A stretch of 60,438 nucleotides of DNA from Rhizorhapis sp. SPR117 (GTDB taxonomy: Bacteria; Pseudomonadota; Alphaproteobacteria; Sphingomonadales; Sphingomonadaceae). Each line of letters opens with the position of its first letter. The first letter of the stretch is position 1. Positions 17,467 to 25,814 of this stretch are shown one piece after another. The stretch covers positions 1 to 60,438 of the forward strand of contig NZ_JAKKIE010000024.1 in assembly GCF_021742065.1 (NCBI RefSeq), in the 5' to 3' direction. The notes beneath the pieces are model-generated. The model saw only the letters and a list, made by a program, of their open reading frames with translations. It did no database searches and was not told the DNA's origin. Both the position numbers and the translations under genes were made by a program.

Positions 17467-17814
17467 ATGCGTAAACTTGCGATCCGTTTTGCCGCTGCCG
17501 GAACTGCCCTGTGCCTGATGCCCGCCGCCGCGTGGGCCCAGGCGTCGCCAGGCGCCGGTCAATACGCTTGCTGGGGACCGCATATGATGGGCTGGGGTGG
17601 AGGCTGGAGCGGCATGATTTTCGGTCCGCTGATGATGATCCTCGTCCTTGCCCTGCCTGTCGCCGCAGTAGTGCTGCTGATCCGCTGGCTGGGCGGATCG
17701 CGCGGTAGCGCCAGTCCGGGCCAGACGCCGCTCGATATCCTGCGCGAGCGTTATGCCCGCGGCGAGATCGACAAGGAGGAATTCGAGGAGCGTCGGCGAA
17801 CGCTGGGTGATTAG
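17467..17814 (+). CDS. Small membrane protein with C-terminal SHOCT domain
   Basis: 115 residues: a Sec signal peptide cut around AWA-QA (residue 25), a Gly/Trp/Met-rich segment (HMMGWGGGWSGM), one transmembrane helix (about 55-76), and a SHOCT motif at the end (PLDILRERYARGEIDKEEFEERRRTL). A strong ribosome site (GGAGG) lies 6-7 bases upstream. Proteins of this build are common in metal-resistance islands and may anchor oligomers at the membrane, but the function is not known. Neighbouring genes on both sides are broken. Confidence 0.75.
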   Translation: MRKLAIRFAAAGTALCLMPAAAWAQASPGAGQYACWGPHMMGWGGGWSGMIFGPLMMILVLALPVAAVVLLIRWLGGSRGSASPGQTPLDILRERYARGEIDKEEFEERRRTLGD

Positions 17815-17861
17815 AGCGCCAGGCCGAATGGTTCGCAAAATCTGAGCGCGAGGAGACCGCC

Positions 17862-18202
17862 GTGCAGATCCTGCTCATCCTGAAGGATCCCCCCTACGGC
17901 AGCGAGCGGTGCTACAATGGCCTGCGACTGGCCCTCGCGCTTCCCAAGAGCGAGCCGGAAGCACGCGTTACGGTATTCCTGATGGCTGACGCTGTAGTGG
18001 CGGCAAAGACCGGCCAGAAGACGCCAGACGGCTACTACAATTCAAAGGGGTGCTCGCTGGCAAGGGACGGGTACTGCTCTGCGGCGCTTGCATGGATGCG
18101 CGTAGCCTTGCCGACACCGAATTAATGGCGAGCGCACAGCGCAGTACCATGGCGGAACTTGCGGCGGAGACGCTCGCCGCCGATAAGGTGCTCGTGTTCT
18201 GA
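17862..18202 (+). pseudogene. DsrE/DsrF-like sulfurtransferase-family gene, frameshifted
   Basis: From a GTG with GAGGAGA upstream, the frame reads QILLILKDPPYGSERCYNGLRLALAL through TPDGYYN, typical of the DsrE family. After YYN (near 18042) the family continuation is in another frame: KGVLAGKGRVLLCGACMD, then SLADTEL and AAETLAADKVLVF, ending at 18202. A small deletion has removed a few residues and shifted the frame, so the intact product (about 115 residues) is no longer made. Confidence 0.75.
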
Positions 18203-18350
18203 GGGTATGCCATGGAACGGCAATCCGCACCGGGTGGATCGCCGGTCATTCCTGCCGAGCGGTCGAGGGATGCTGAGACCAGATCGGGCCACGCGTTTCC
18301 GGTCCCGAACACGCCAAGCGCCGCCAGAATGCCCCGTCGCGAGCACTTAT

Positions 18351-18437
18351 GCGCTAAGGACCATGACGCCAGCCCCTGGCGAACGCTAACGGGATCGATA
18401 GACCAGTGCCTGAACGGCGATCATTGTCCCTTAGCGC
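18351..18437. repeat. Imperfect inverted repeat in a gene-free gap
   Basis: The left arm GCGCTAAGGACCATGACGCC (18351-18370) and the right arm at 18416-18437 are complementary over about 18 positions with small gaps, around a 45-base centre. The 338 bases between the DsrE remnant and the GGDEF-EAL gene (18203-18540) contain no gene I can support. The repeat could be a transposon end pair or a structured site, but no match can be named. Confidence 0.4.
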
Positions 18438-18540
18438 TTGCGGGATAGCCGCCGATGATCCGTTCGCTAATTCCGGCAGCTTCGGTTGTGCAGGGAGTCT
18501 CGGCACCATCGTCAAGGGCGGCGTGTGATAACAAGTGGTT

Positions 18541-20376
18541 TTATATGGGGATGGCAACTTTGTTGATCTCGCGCGGCCACAATAGGCTGGTAGCGGCGCC
18601 GCGGTCCAGCGCTTTGGAGAAGAAGTAACCTTGACCAAGCGTGCAACCCAGACTGCGGAGCTGTGTGGCCTGGGTTTCGTTTTCGACGCCCTTCGCGACG
18701 ACAGTAATGTCGAGCCGTTGGGTCGCGTGCAGCAAACCGCCAATGACCGCCGCGCTCGCACGTTCCGGCGCCAACCGGTCAACAAGGTTCTTGTCGATCT
18801 TGATCATGTCCACCGGCATCGTCAGCAGCGGCATGAGCATTCCGCCATCCGTCCCGAAATCATCGAGGGCGACCCGCAGCCCCTTCAGTCGCAAAGCTTC
18901 GATCGCCTCCAGGACCGCCTTGTCCCGGAGGGCGGGATAAGCGCTCTCCGTGATCTCGATCACCAGATACTCAAGCGGAAGTCCGTGATAGGCGAACGCA
19001 GAGACAATTTGCTGATCGAGCTTGCCGCCATGAAAATCCGCCAGCGAGATATTGATCCCGACATGCTCGATAGGGGCGGAGCTGTCGATCCAGTGGCGCA
19101 AATCCGCGGCAACAATTTCGAGCATGCGCTCTGTCAGTTCCGACGCGACATGGACATCGGCGGTGGCCTCCTGGAACGCAGCGGCTGCGAGGAGGCCGCC
19201 GTTGTCCATCCGGAGCCGGCAGAGGGCCTCCAGCGCGATGGTTTTGCGGGTGTCGAAGCGGACAATCGGTTGATAATGCGCCTCCACCCTGCCGTCGCGC
19301 AGTGCTGCATCGACATCGCGAATTGCGGCGATGCGATGGATGATACGGGTGTCGATACCGGGCCAATAGCGGACGAACCCGCCGCGCCCCGTCTCCTTGG
19401 CGTGATAGAGTGCGAAGTCCGCGTTTTGCCGGACGGTGTCGGCAGTCCGATCTCCAGATGTCAGTACAGCCCCGCCGATTGTCGCCTTCGGAAGCAGGGC
19501 ATGGCCGTTGCAGCTCAGCGGTTCGGCAAGGCTTTCGAGGATCACGGCCGCGAAGGCGTCAAGATCGCGCAAAGCATCGGGTGACTGGATGAGGATTGCA
19601 AACTCGTCGCCGCCGATCCGGAAGACCCGATTGGGCGAAGCGGCCAACTCGGTTCGAGTGGCAGCCACTTGGATCAGCTGATCGCCCGCATGATGACCGA
19701 AGCCGTCATTGATGACCTTCAGATTGTCGAGGTCCAGGACAAGCAGTGCCCAGGTTCCGGGCTCATGGCATGGTAGCTGCGATAGCGCCGTATTGAAGGC
19801 GGCTCGATTACCAAGCCCGGTCAACAAGTCGACATTGGCTCTCCGCTCGCGCTCGAGCACCCGTTCGTGGCGTTCGAGTGCGATCGCGCAGAGATGGATG
19901 CACGCATCGACTATAGCCTGCTCGGCCTTCGTAGGCGCACGCGCCTCGCGACTATAGAGCGCGAAGGTGCCGATGACCCGCTCGGTTTCACCGACGATCG
20001 GTGTTGACCAGCAGGCGCGGAAACCGAGCGGCAGCGCGAGATCCTTGAACTCGGCCCAGCGCGGATCGCTCGCGACGTCAGTGACAATCACGGGGCGGCT
20101 AAGGAAAGCGGCGCTCCCACAGGAGCCCACATCCGGACCGATCAGCAGACCCTCGAGGGCGGCACAATAAGCTTCGGGCAGGCTGGGCGCCGAGAGAGGG
20201 TGGAGCAGACCTTCGCGATCGACCGTGAGGACCGAGCAGACAATCCCAGGGGCAAGCGCTTCGATCTCAACGCAGAGCCGATCGGTGGTCGCCTTCAGAT
20301 CGGCGCCCTTGGCGATCAATTCAAGAATGATATTGCGTAAGTCGAGCAAATCGCTTCCTAAATCTGAATAATACAT
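18541..20376 (-). CDS. GAF-GGDEF-EAL cyclic-di-GMP protein with altered EAL motif
   Basis: About 611 residues from the ATG at 20376. An N-terminal GAF sensor (about 25-170) is followed by an intact GGDEF cyclase domain (RIGGDEFAI, coding around 19598-19620) and an EAL domain. EAL landmarks present are ALEALCRL, NISLADF, EITES, DDFG, KIDKN and QGYFF. However, the AEGVE motif reads AKGVE (codon at 18691-18693) and DDFGTGYS reads DDFGTDGG. The replaced glutamate is the proposed general base, so phosphodiesterase activity is doubtful while the cyclase site looks functional. No partner gene is adjacent. Confidence 0.85.
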   Translation of the reverse strand: MYYSDLGSDLLDLRNIILELIAKGADLKATTDRLCVEIEALAPGIVCSVLTVDREGLLHPLSAPSLPEAYCAALEGLLIGPDVGSCGSAAFLSRPVIVTDVASDPRWAEFKDLALPLGFRACWSTPIVGETERVIGTFALYSREARAPTKAEQAIVDACIHLCAIALERHERVLERERRANVDLLTGLGNRAAFNTALSQLPCHEPGTWALLVLDLDNLKVINDGFGHHAGDQLIQVAATRTELAASPNRVFRIGGDEFAILIQSPDALRDLDAFAAVILESLAEPLSCNGHALLPKATIGGAVLTSGDRTADTVRQNADFALYHAKETGRGGFVRYWPGIDTRIIHRIAAIRDVDAALRDGRVEAHYQPIVRFDTRKTIALEALCRLRMDNGGLLAAAAFQEATADVHVASELTERMLEIVAADLRHWIDSSAPIEHVGINISLADFHGGKLDQQIVSAFAYHGLPLEYLVIEITESAYPALRDKAVLEAIEALRLKGLRVALDDFGTDGGMLMPLLTMPVDMIKIDKNLVDRLAPERASAAVIGGLLHATQRLDITVVAKGVENETQATQLRSLGCTLGQGYFFSKALDRGAATSLLWPREINKVAIPI

Positions 20377-20628
20377 GCTCGATTGAGATGTTCTTCCCAA
20401 ACGACCATACGCATCTGAAATTAAGTCTTTTCTAATTGGGCGGTTTTGACGATACTGACCGGGTGTTATTCAAGCACATGCTGGGACGCGGGTGGTCGAA
20501 GCGTGGAGTTCCGTTTCGTTTGCAGCCGTCCCACCGCCAATTTCCCGCAGCAGAAGGACGGCCCACCGTTGCCCGCAGCGACGCAGCTGGCGCTGCAGCA
20601 GCAAGGGTTTTGCGGATTTACGCGTGAT

Positions 20629-20651
20629 GGGTTAAATGATACTTAAAACCC
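20629..20651. promoter_or_regulatory. Candidate operator of the small XRE regulator
   Basis: The inverted repeat GGGTT...AACCC encloses TTAA...TTAA around ATGATAC and lies 37 bases before the regulator start, in an A+T-rich promoter-like stretch. The rest of the 20377-20628 gap shows no gene. Confidence 0.35.
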
Positions 20652-20687
20652 GTCGCCTTATAACCATCTTAGGTGGACTTATGCGGC

Positions 20688-20918
20688 GTGAAACGCACGC
20701 ATCCAGGTTTGCTACGGAAGATCCTGGCGACGAATGTCCGCCGGTACCGCGCAGCGCGTGGCTTGAGCCAGCAGGATTTCGCTCACGAGATCGAGATGGA
20801 CCGGACCTACTACGGCGGCGTTGAACGGGGCGAGCGCAACGTCTCGATCGACAACATCGAGAGAATTGCGAAGGGATTTGAAATCAATCCCTATCTGCTG
20901 CTCAAGGAGTCCGATTGA
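20688..20918 (+). CDS. XRE-family helix-turn-helix regulator
   Basis: A 76-residue protein that is almost only a Cro/C1-type helix-turn-helix: ILATNVRRYRAARGLSQQDFAHEIEMDRTYYGGVERGERNVSIDNIERIAKGFEI. The GTG at 20688 is preferred because AGGTGG lies about 11 bases upstream. A GTG at 20673 would add 5 residues. Similar stand-alone regulators accompany restriction-modification or mobile modules. Here the expected partner downstream is missing and a recombinase fragment follows, so it may be an orphan. Confidence 0.75.
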   Translation: MKRTHPGLLRKILATNVRRYRAARGLSQQDFAHEIEMDRTYYGGVERGERNVSIDNIERIAKGFEINPYLLLKESD

Positions 20919-20966
20919 GACGCGCCAGTCCCGCAGGGAGTGGTGCGATAACGCTGGTATCGCTTG

Positions 20967-21128
20967 CGGGCCGCTGTTTCGCAGCGTCGAAACCTACTTC
21001 GATGGGTCGATCCGCAGGGTAGGGGAGAGGGCGTCCACCCCGGCACGATCACGCTGATCTACAAGCGGCTCGTCCGCCAGGCGTTCGACAGAAGCTGCTC
21101 GGGCCGATAAGCGAAAGCGAAGCTGAGG
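20967..21128 (+). pseudogene. Fragment of a second copy of the HEPN-linked tyrosine recombinase
   Basis: This stretch aligns with the recombinase gene near 12670-12830 (encoding LFRRVETYFDGSIR and GTITLIYKRLIRQAF) with about 80 percent identity by eye, with small deletions that break the frame. Nothing of the N-terminal domain or the catalytic HxxR/Tyr end remains. It records an earlier copy of the HEPN-recombinase module here. The rest of the gap to 21362 shows no supported gene. Confidence 0.7.
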
Positions 21129-21362
21129 TGATCCAATTCTTTGCCATGTCACGGGCTTGTCGCGTTGAACTTCCCAAGCGCGACCGCGCGCGCAAGGGAA
21201 TTTTGCCTGAACGACGACCGATAGCCGAGCAGGTCGCCCCGGCCTGGATGATCATGCAAGAGAGAAATCGTGGGCCGAAAGGGATACCGAGCATTTGAGT
21301 GCCAAGGCTTCGCTCAACGCGGCAAGATTTTGTTTGGGTTTGTCGTGTATATGTGAACCGTC

Positions 21363-21632
21363 ATGACCCAACTTACGCAGCTCGAACTGTCGAATTGGCT
21401 GGCCCTCTATCTGGCGACGGGCTTGTGCTGCGCGATTGCCTGCACCCTCGCCGTGGCGACCACTGCAGCAGAAATCTACAGGGACAGAAGCTGGGCAGCC
21501 GTCAAGTCGCTTCGGTCCGCGGTCCTCTTCCTGCCAAAGGCCTGGTGGCGGTGGCAGAAGCTGTATCTTGGCTCCATGCCCGTAACGCTAGGAATCGTCG
21601 GGCTTTTCGCCGTATCGATGAACTGGAGCTAG
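21363..21632 (+). CDS. Small membrane protein, unknown
   Basis: 89 residues with two predicted membrane helices (about 12-36 and 70-88) separated by a basic, Trp-rich loop (YRDRSWAAVKSLRSAVLFLPKAWWRWQKLY). No family recognised. It is convergent with the following gene, overlapping it by 4 bases at the stop codons. The start has no clear ribosome site, so the exact N-terminus is uncertain. Confidence 0.5.
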   Translation: MTQLTQLELSNWLALYLATGLCCAIACTLAVATTAAEIYRDRSWAAVKSLRSAVLFLPKAWWRWQKLYLGSMPVTLGIVGLFAVSMNWS

Positions 21633-22924
21633 GCGCCGAGTCGGCGCAGAACGATCTCTCCAATGCGGCGCAACTCCACATCTCTGGGCGTTGCGCATAT
21701 GACCGGGGCGATCTGCGCCATGCGCGGTTGTGTGATAGCCTTGCTTGCAAGATAGACCGGATCGTCGGAGCCCATGGCCTCGACCACAATTTGCCGGATT
21801 TCCCCGGTGGCACGGGAATGGGCCTCGATTATAAAATCCGGCCTGCAGGCCCCTAACGGCGTGAGGGTGTCGAATACGGGCTTCTCGAGCAGGATGTCGA
21901 TGCCATGCCGATCGAGCGACCGGCGCATTGACAGCAGTTCGCGCAGCACTGATCGCTCGAACTCCGAATCGACGGGGACAAACCGCGTCCCCGAATAGAT
22001 CGGCTGCGCATAGGCCCTGAGTGGTGCGTAGCCGCGGGCCTCCGGATATTCTCCGGCGACGAGCAATGTCAGATACGGCCCCTTGATGATGTTGCCTCGC
22101 ACCGACGGCGACTGGACGCGATTGGCGATGATGACCGGGTCGCAGCCCGCAACCTGGATGGTTGACCCACGTATCTCATGGGCGAAGAGGGTCAAAAAGG
22201 CCTGCGGGGCATGGCCTCTCGGCCACCGCTGGGCCAGCAGCCGTAAGCTCGCATAGACGCGCTTGCTGTGCAGCGCTTGGGCGTGGGTCCAGAAAGCCCG
22301 GCCGAGCTCGATGCCAGGTGCGATTTCCACCTTGCTTGCGGCAGCTGTCAGGATCCGGAATTCGTCGCCGATCGAATGTCCGGGATCTTCCTGCGAAAGG
22401 GGGAGGCAGCGGTTGAGCCCGGCGATACCGATGAGCCGCCAAAGCAGCCGGGCCAGGCGGGGGAGGGAACCATGCCGGGTGCGGTCATCGCTACTGTCCT
22501 CGTCGGGGCGCTGGGCGAGCTTTTCCGGTGCCGGCCGAAGCACCTCGAAGAAGCCGAGCGGCGGGTCGGCGGGGCTTTCGTGAGTGCGGACCTCGCTCAA
22601 TCTGTTGGTCGCCTGCTCGCGGAAGAAGGGGCAATCCTCATGATGCTCGGGCCGGTTGGTGCTGGTGAGGCGCCGCAGATAGTAGGTCTCCGCCTCTGAT
22701 AGAAACGCAGGTGTGAGGATCGGCGGCGCGTCGCCATCCGGCAGGCAGTCACAGGCGATCCACTTCTCGCCGATGCGGGCTTGCTGAACCAGGACGATCG
22801 CCGCTTCCTCATCCGCGGGCGATCCCGCCCCGCTATACCAGCGGACAAGGGCCCGACGCACGGGGGCGGGCAGAGGGATCCGTCTCGAAATTGTCCCACC
22901 GCTTTGCCGGTCGATCAGCCACAT
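21629..22924 (-). CDS. DUF1173-like protein with zinc-finger and nuclease-like C-terminus
   Basis: 431 residues from the ATG at 22924, which has GGAGAG 8 bases upstream. The frame stays open further upstream but runs antisense into the transglycosylase promoter. An N-terminal CDC...H...C cluster (WIACDCLPDGD, then HHEDCPFF) resembles a small zinc-binding domain. The C-terminus (CRPDFIIEAHSR, IVVEAMGSD) resembles a PD-(D/E)xK nuclease-like core. I place it with DUF1173-type proteins from conjugative plasmids with moderate confidence. It is divergent from the lytic transglycosylase. The role is unknown, possibly in plasmid transfer. Confidence 0.6.
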   Translation of the reverse strand: MWLIDRQSGGTISRRIPLPAPVRRALVRWYSGAGSPADEEAAIVLVQQARIGEKWIACDCLPDGDAPPILTPAFLSEAETYYLRRLTSTNRPEHHEDCPFFREQATNRLSEVRTHESPADPPLGFFEVLRPAPEKLAQRPDEDSSDDRTRHGSLPRLARLLWRLIGIAGLNRCLPLSQEDPGHSIGDEFRILTAAASKVEIAPGIELGRAFWTHAQALHSKRVYASLRLLAQRWPRGHAPQAFLTLFAHEIRGSTIQVAGCDPVIIANRVQSPSVRGNIIKGPYLTLLVAGEYPEARGYAPLRAYAQPIYSGTRFVPVDSEFERSVLRELLSMRRSLDRHGIDILLEKPVFDTLTPLGACRPDFIIEAHSRATGEIRQIVVEAMGSDDPVYLASKAITQPRMAQIAPVICATPRDVELRRIGEIVLRRLGA

Positions 22925-23032
22925 TTCCCACTCTCCGCGACATTCACCAGCCAAGTCTTGGCTGGGCATCCCGGATTGACAACGCTTCTTTGCTTGATCT
23001 CCAATTCCTCGATCCGGACTTGGGGGGCAATT

Positions 23033-23953
23033 ATGCGTGTATTGGTTATCGGCGTTACGATCTCGATATGGGGTTGGGCAGGGGCGGCTGCAGCCACGCC
23101 GAAGGCGCAAAGAGTCCCCCGCAGCGTCCAGCTCATTGCCATGGGCGGGCGGGCGGACGCCGAGCAACCGAGAGCGGCGGTGCCAGTAGGCGTCCCACCG
23201 GCCCTGACGGAGCGGGATGAACCGGTGGCCGCAGCGTTCAGGGTCCACGATCTGAGCCGCCGTTGGGTCGAACATCAGATGGCCAACAGCTTTACCGAAA
23301 CCGCTTCGCAGCCGCCCGTTCCTGCAACAGATGTCGTTCCCTCCGCGGCGTCGTCGCTGTCAATTCCGCTGTGGATGCGGGGAGGGAGTGTCTTCTCGGG
23401 TGAAGCTGGGCGCTACATCCCCGGTTGCTCGGCCCCTGCCTACCGCCCTGCGGGTTTCCTCCGATCCGACATCGAAGTCCGCAGGGCCGGCTATTATGGC
23501 ATGATGAGTAATATCGCCTGCGAATATGGGATTCCGGTTGGTCTGTTCGACGCGATGATCATTCGAGAGAGCCAGTACCAGCCCTATGTCTACTCACCAA
23601 AGAGCGCCTTCGGGCTCACTCAACTCATGCCGGGTACCGCAGCGGCGCTCGGGGTCAACCGATACGATATCGAAGGAAATCTGAGGGGCGGCGCCAAATA
23701 TCTCCGACAGCAACTCGATCGGTTCGGCCATTACCATCTTGCTCTTGCGGCCTATAATGCCGGTCCAGGCCGTGTCCGCAACGGTTTTGTCCCGCGGATT
23801 ACCGAGACCCAGGAGTATATCGACAATGTCCTTCTGAACTGGTCGCGCCTCGCCGGGCTTTCGCGGACAGCAACGGTCGTGTCGGGCACCACAAACCATC
23901 AGCAGTTACCTGTACCGAGGTCGGTGAGAGCGGCGACGGTATCGACATTCTGA
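23033..23953 (+). CDS. Lytic transglycosylase (conjugation-associated)
   Basis: 306 residues: a signal peptide (MRVLVIGVTISIWGWAGAAAA), a variable linker, and an SLT domain near residues 150-270 with the catalytic glutamate in IIRESQYQP, followed by SAFGLTQLMPGTA and LALAAYNAGPGRV. It should cut peptidoglycan locally so the type IV secretion channel can cross the wall, as VirB1/P19-type enzymes do. The ATG at 23033 is chosen because it begins the signal peptide. It lies just upstream of the tra operon. Confidence 0.88.
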   Translation: MRVLVIGVTISIWGWAGAAAATPKAQRVPRSVQLIAMGGRADAEQPRAAVPVGVPPALTERDEPVAAAFRVHDLSRRWVEHQMANSFTETASQPPVPATDVVPSAASSLSIPLWMRGGSVFSGEAGRYIPGCSAPAYRPAGFLRSDIEVRRAGYYGMMSNIACEYGIPVGLFDAMIIRESQYQPYVYSPKSAFGLTQLMPGTAAALGVNRYDIEGNLRGGAKYLRQQLDRFGHYHLALAAYNAGPGRVRNGFVPRITETQEYIDNVLLNWSRLAGLSRTATVVSGTTNHQQLPVPRSVRAATVSTF

Positions 23954-23980
23954 CCGGTCACCTGCCGGTTCTTGTCAAAC

Positions 23981-24508
23981 TCAAATCCGAAAATCGTCAC
24001 TTTGCGCGAAACGCGCGCGTCGATCCATCACAGCGAGCACCTCGTCGATCAGCCGCTTGACCACCGCCTTTTGCAGCGGATCTGCCCATTCCTTCCGGAC
24101 TTCCGATCCATCTATGCCCTCGAGTTCTTCGAGGGCGTTGATGAGCTTCATGGGCAAACCGCGGAAAACCTCGCAGAGCATGGCGATGAGCGTCGCGTAA
24201 CGCTCTTCCTGCAGCAACTCGAGGCCATGGAAGGCCTCAACCTGTATGATGGCCTGTATGATGCTGATATCGAGCGCGCGCAGGATGGTCTGGAATTCCC
24301 GGAGCGTCATGGCAATGCGCTTCGCAGGATTACTGTGCAGCAACAGGGCCAAACGGGTTTTGCTGATCCCGGTCTTGAGGGCCAGCTTGCGCTGGGCCGT
24401 ATCCTTGTCCGCCATGGCCCGGAGGATTAGCGGGATGTAATCCCTTTGTTCCTCAATGGCTTCTAGCGCGGCCTCCTCTTCTGCCGCAACTATGGCATGA
24501 GATGACAT
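23981..24508 (-). CDS. Helix-turn-helix regulator beside the transfer region
   Basis: 175 residues. The segment DKDTAQRKLALKTGISKTRLALLLHSNPAKRIAMTLREFQTILRALDI (about 34-82) is an XRE-like helix-turn-helix. The rest is helical (LELLQEERYATLIAMLCEVFRGLP). It is convergent with the transglycosylase and transcribed away from the tra operon. It probably regulates transfer or its own promoter, but no operator is recognisable. Confidence 0.7.
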   Translation of the reverse strand: MSSHAIVAAEEEAALEAIEEQRDYIPLILRAMADKDTAQRKLALKTGISKTRLALLLHSNPAKRIAMTLREFQTILRALDISIIQAIIQVEAFHGLELLQEERYATLIAMLCEVFRGLPMKLINALEELEGIDGSEVRKEWADPLQKAVVKRLIDEVLAVMDRRARFAQSDDFRI

Positions 24509-24605
24509 CTACGCCCCCGTCAATGCTCGACGCTCCGAAACAAACACACGATAAATTGCTTGGCAAGCGGGCCGAGAAAGGGAAAAGGCTCGAGAATCGA
24601 TCTAA

Positions 24606-25067
24606 CTATTTGTTAGAAAATGGATTTCCTTCTTGCGAGTCGCTCGCAATCGGTTCGTCGTGGTTATCCCTCATTTCATCGAGTCCAAGGGTGGAAAGGA
24701 CATGCGCGGCTTTGCGCTCCACGACATAGTCAAAGAGAAGAATTGAGAGCGCATCGCCAAAAGAAAGATCTGTTCCCAGCTGCGTTGCGAGCCGATTTCG
24801 CGCATCGCCGATCAAATCCGCGCTCGTCTTGGAAATAGTTAAATTGATCCGAATCGCCCCCTTCGTTGGGACGACCTCAAGATGATCACGCAAGGTGTCG
24901 CTGTCATGGTCATCGATCTTCTTGGCCTCCAAAATACGGGAATCGATCAGACTGGACAATGTCTGATAGCGCCTGGTCTCATTCGAGCGCAGCCGGATGC
25001 TCTCCGTCGTGAGGTGGAAGAAGTGCTCGGAGACATCGAGCGTAAACTCGCGGGACTCAGCGCTCAT
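24606..25067 (-). CDS. Small regulator, possibly ribbon-helix-helix
   Basis: 153 residues from the ATG at 25067; a GTG at 25115 would add 16. The middle section IRINLTISKTSADLIGDARNRLATQLGTDLSFGDALSILLFDYVVERKA has a beta-strand plus two-helix pattern suggestive of a ribbon-helix-helix protein, as in relaxosome accessory factors such as TraY. It lies directly beside the oriT-like repeats and is divergent from traA. No specific family recognised, and the DNA-binding role is inference. Confidence 0.5.
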   Translation of the reverse strand: MSAESREFTLDVSEHFFHLTTESIRLRSNETRRYQTLSSLIDSRILEAKKIDDHDSDTLRDHLEVVPTKGAIRINLTISKTSADLIGDARNRLATQLGTDLSFGDALSILLFDYVVERKAAHVLSTLGLDEMRDNHDEPIASDSQEGNPFSNK

Positions 25068-25204
25068 TGGTTCACATCCGAGCTGCCCTTGCTGCGTTTG
25101 TCGTTGGGGCGCCACCGCTGATGTTTGGTAAGATGAACCTGCGGGGACGAACTCCTAACGACTCCAGAAAACCCGAATCTACCCCTATCGCGCGCTTGCA
25201 GCAA

Positions 25205-25292
25205 ATACGGGGCGCACTGGTCGGGCTATCGGGACAAGTGCCCTGCAAAGGCTGGCAAATTGCCCTCAATCGCAGGGCGGCATGCCCCGTAT
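25205..25292. other. Nested inverted repeats, candidate oriT or tra control region
   Basis: The outer arms ATACGGGGC (25205-25213) and GCCCCGTAT (25284-25292) are perfectly complementary. Inside them GCCCTGC (25240-25246) pairs with GCAGGGC (25272-25278). The 370-base gap 25068-25435 between the regulator and traA has no gene, so this is the natural place for an origin of transfer or the tra operator. No nic consensus can be assigned by eye. Confidence 0.4.
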
Positions 25293-25435
25293 GTCGGGGC
25301 GACCAAATAGCTGTCGCGAAAAAATTTCGTGATTCGCTGCGCGACCACACGGTTGCGTTGCAGCTCGGCCTTTAGCGTCGGCACAGTTCCCTTGGGCGCG
25401 GATCCTTCGCGTCTCCATGTGAAGGGAAACCCATC

Positions 25436-25756
25436 ATGCAGTCAGCCTTGACCACGAGCGCGCGCGCGGAGTTGGCGGTATTCGTCATCGCCGTTTTCAT
25501 GTTCGCGCTATTCTGGTTTGCCGGCCCGGCCTTCGCCGGCGCCGATACGACTTTCGACACCGCACTGACCAAGTTCACCGACTTCCTCGAGGGCTCGGGC
25601 GGCAAGGTTATCACCGTGCTCTCGCTCGCCGGCGGCATCGTCGCCCTGGCATCTGGCCGTTTCTCCATGGGGCAGATCGCGATCCCCGTGGGCGTCGGCG
25701 TCGGCGCGGGTACCGGCATCCCCATCGTCACGTCGACGGTCACGGCGACGATCTGA
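25436..25756 (+). CDS. traA: Conjugative pilin TraA (TrbC/VirB2 type)
   Basis: 106 residues: a long signal peptide or leader cut near FAGPAFAGA, then a mature pilin of about 70 residues with two hydrophobic helices (VITVLSLAGGIVALASG and IAIPVGVGVGAGTGIPIVTSTV). This fits the F-type pilin subunit. It is the first gene of the mating-pair operon, directly followed by traL and traE. Confidence 0.85.
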   Translation: MQSALTTSARAELAVFVIAVFMFALFWFAGPAFAGADTTFDTALTKFTDFLEGSGGKVITVLSLAGGIVALASGRFSMGQIAIPVGVGVGAGTGIPIVTSTVTATI

Positions 25757-25814
25757 AGGGTCCAACGACCGGGCGAAGTAGCAGCTTCGTCCGATCAGAG
25801 GAGAGGGTGGTGCA

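Noticed and set aside
18351..18437. Integron attC site
   Set aside because: The arms lack the RYYYAAC/GTTRRRY core sites, and no integrase or cassette structure is near.
22925..23275. N-terminal extension of the DUF1173-like gene
   Set aside because: It overlaps the transglycosylase start antisense. The ATG at 22924 has a good ribosome site and the domain starts there.
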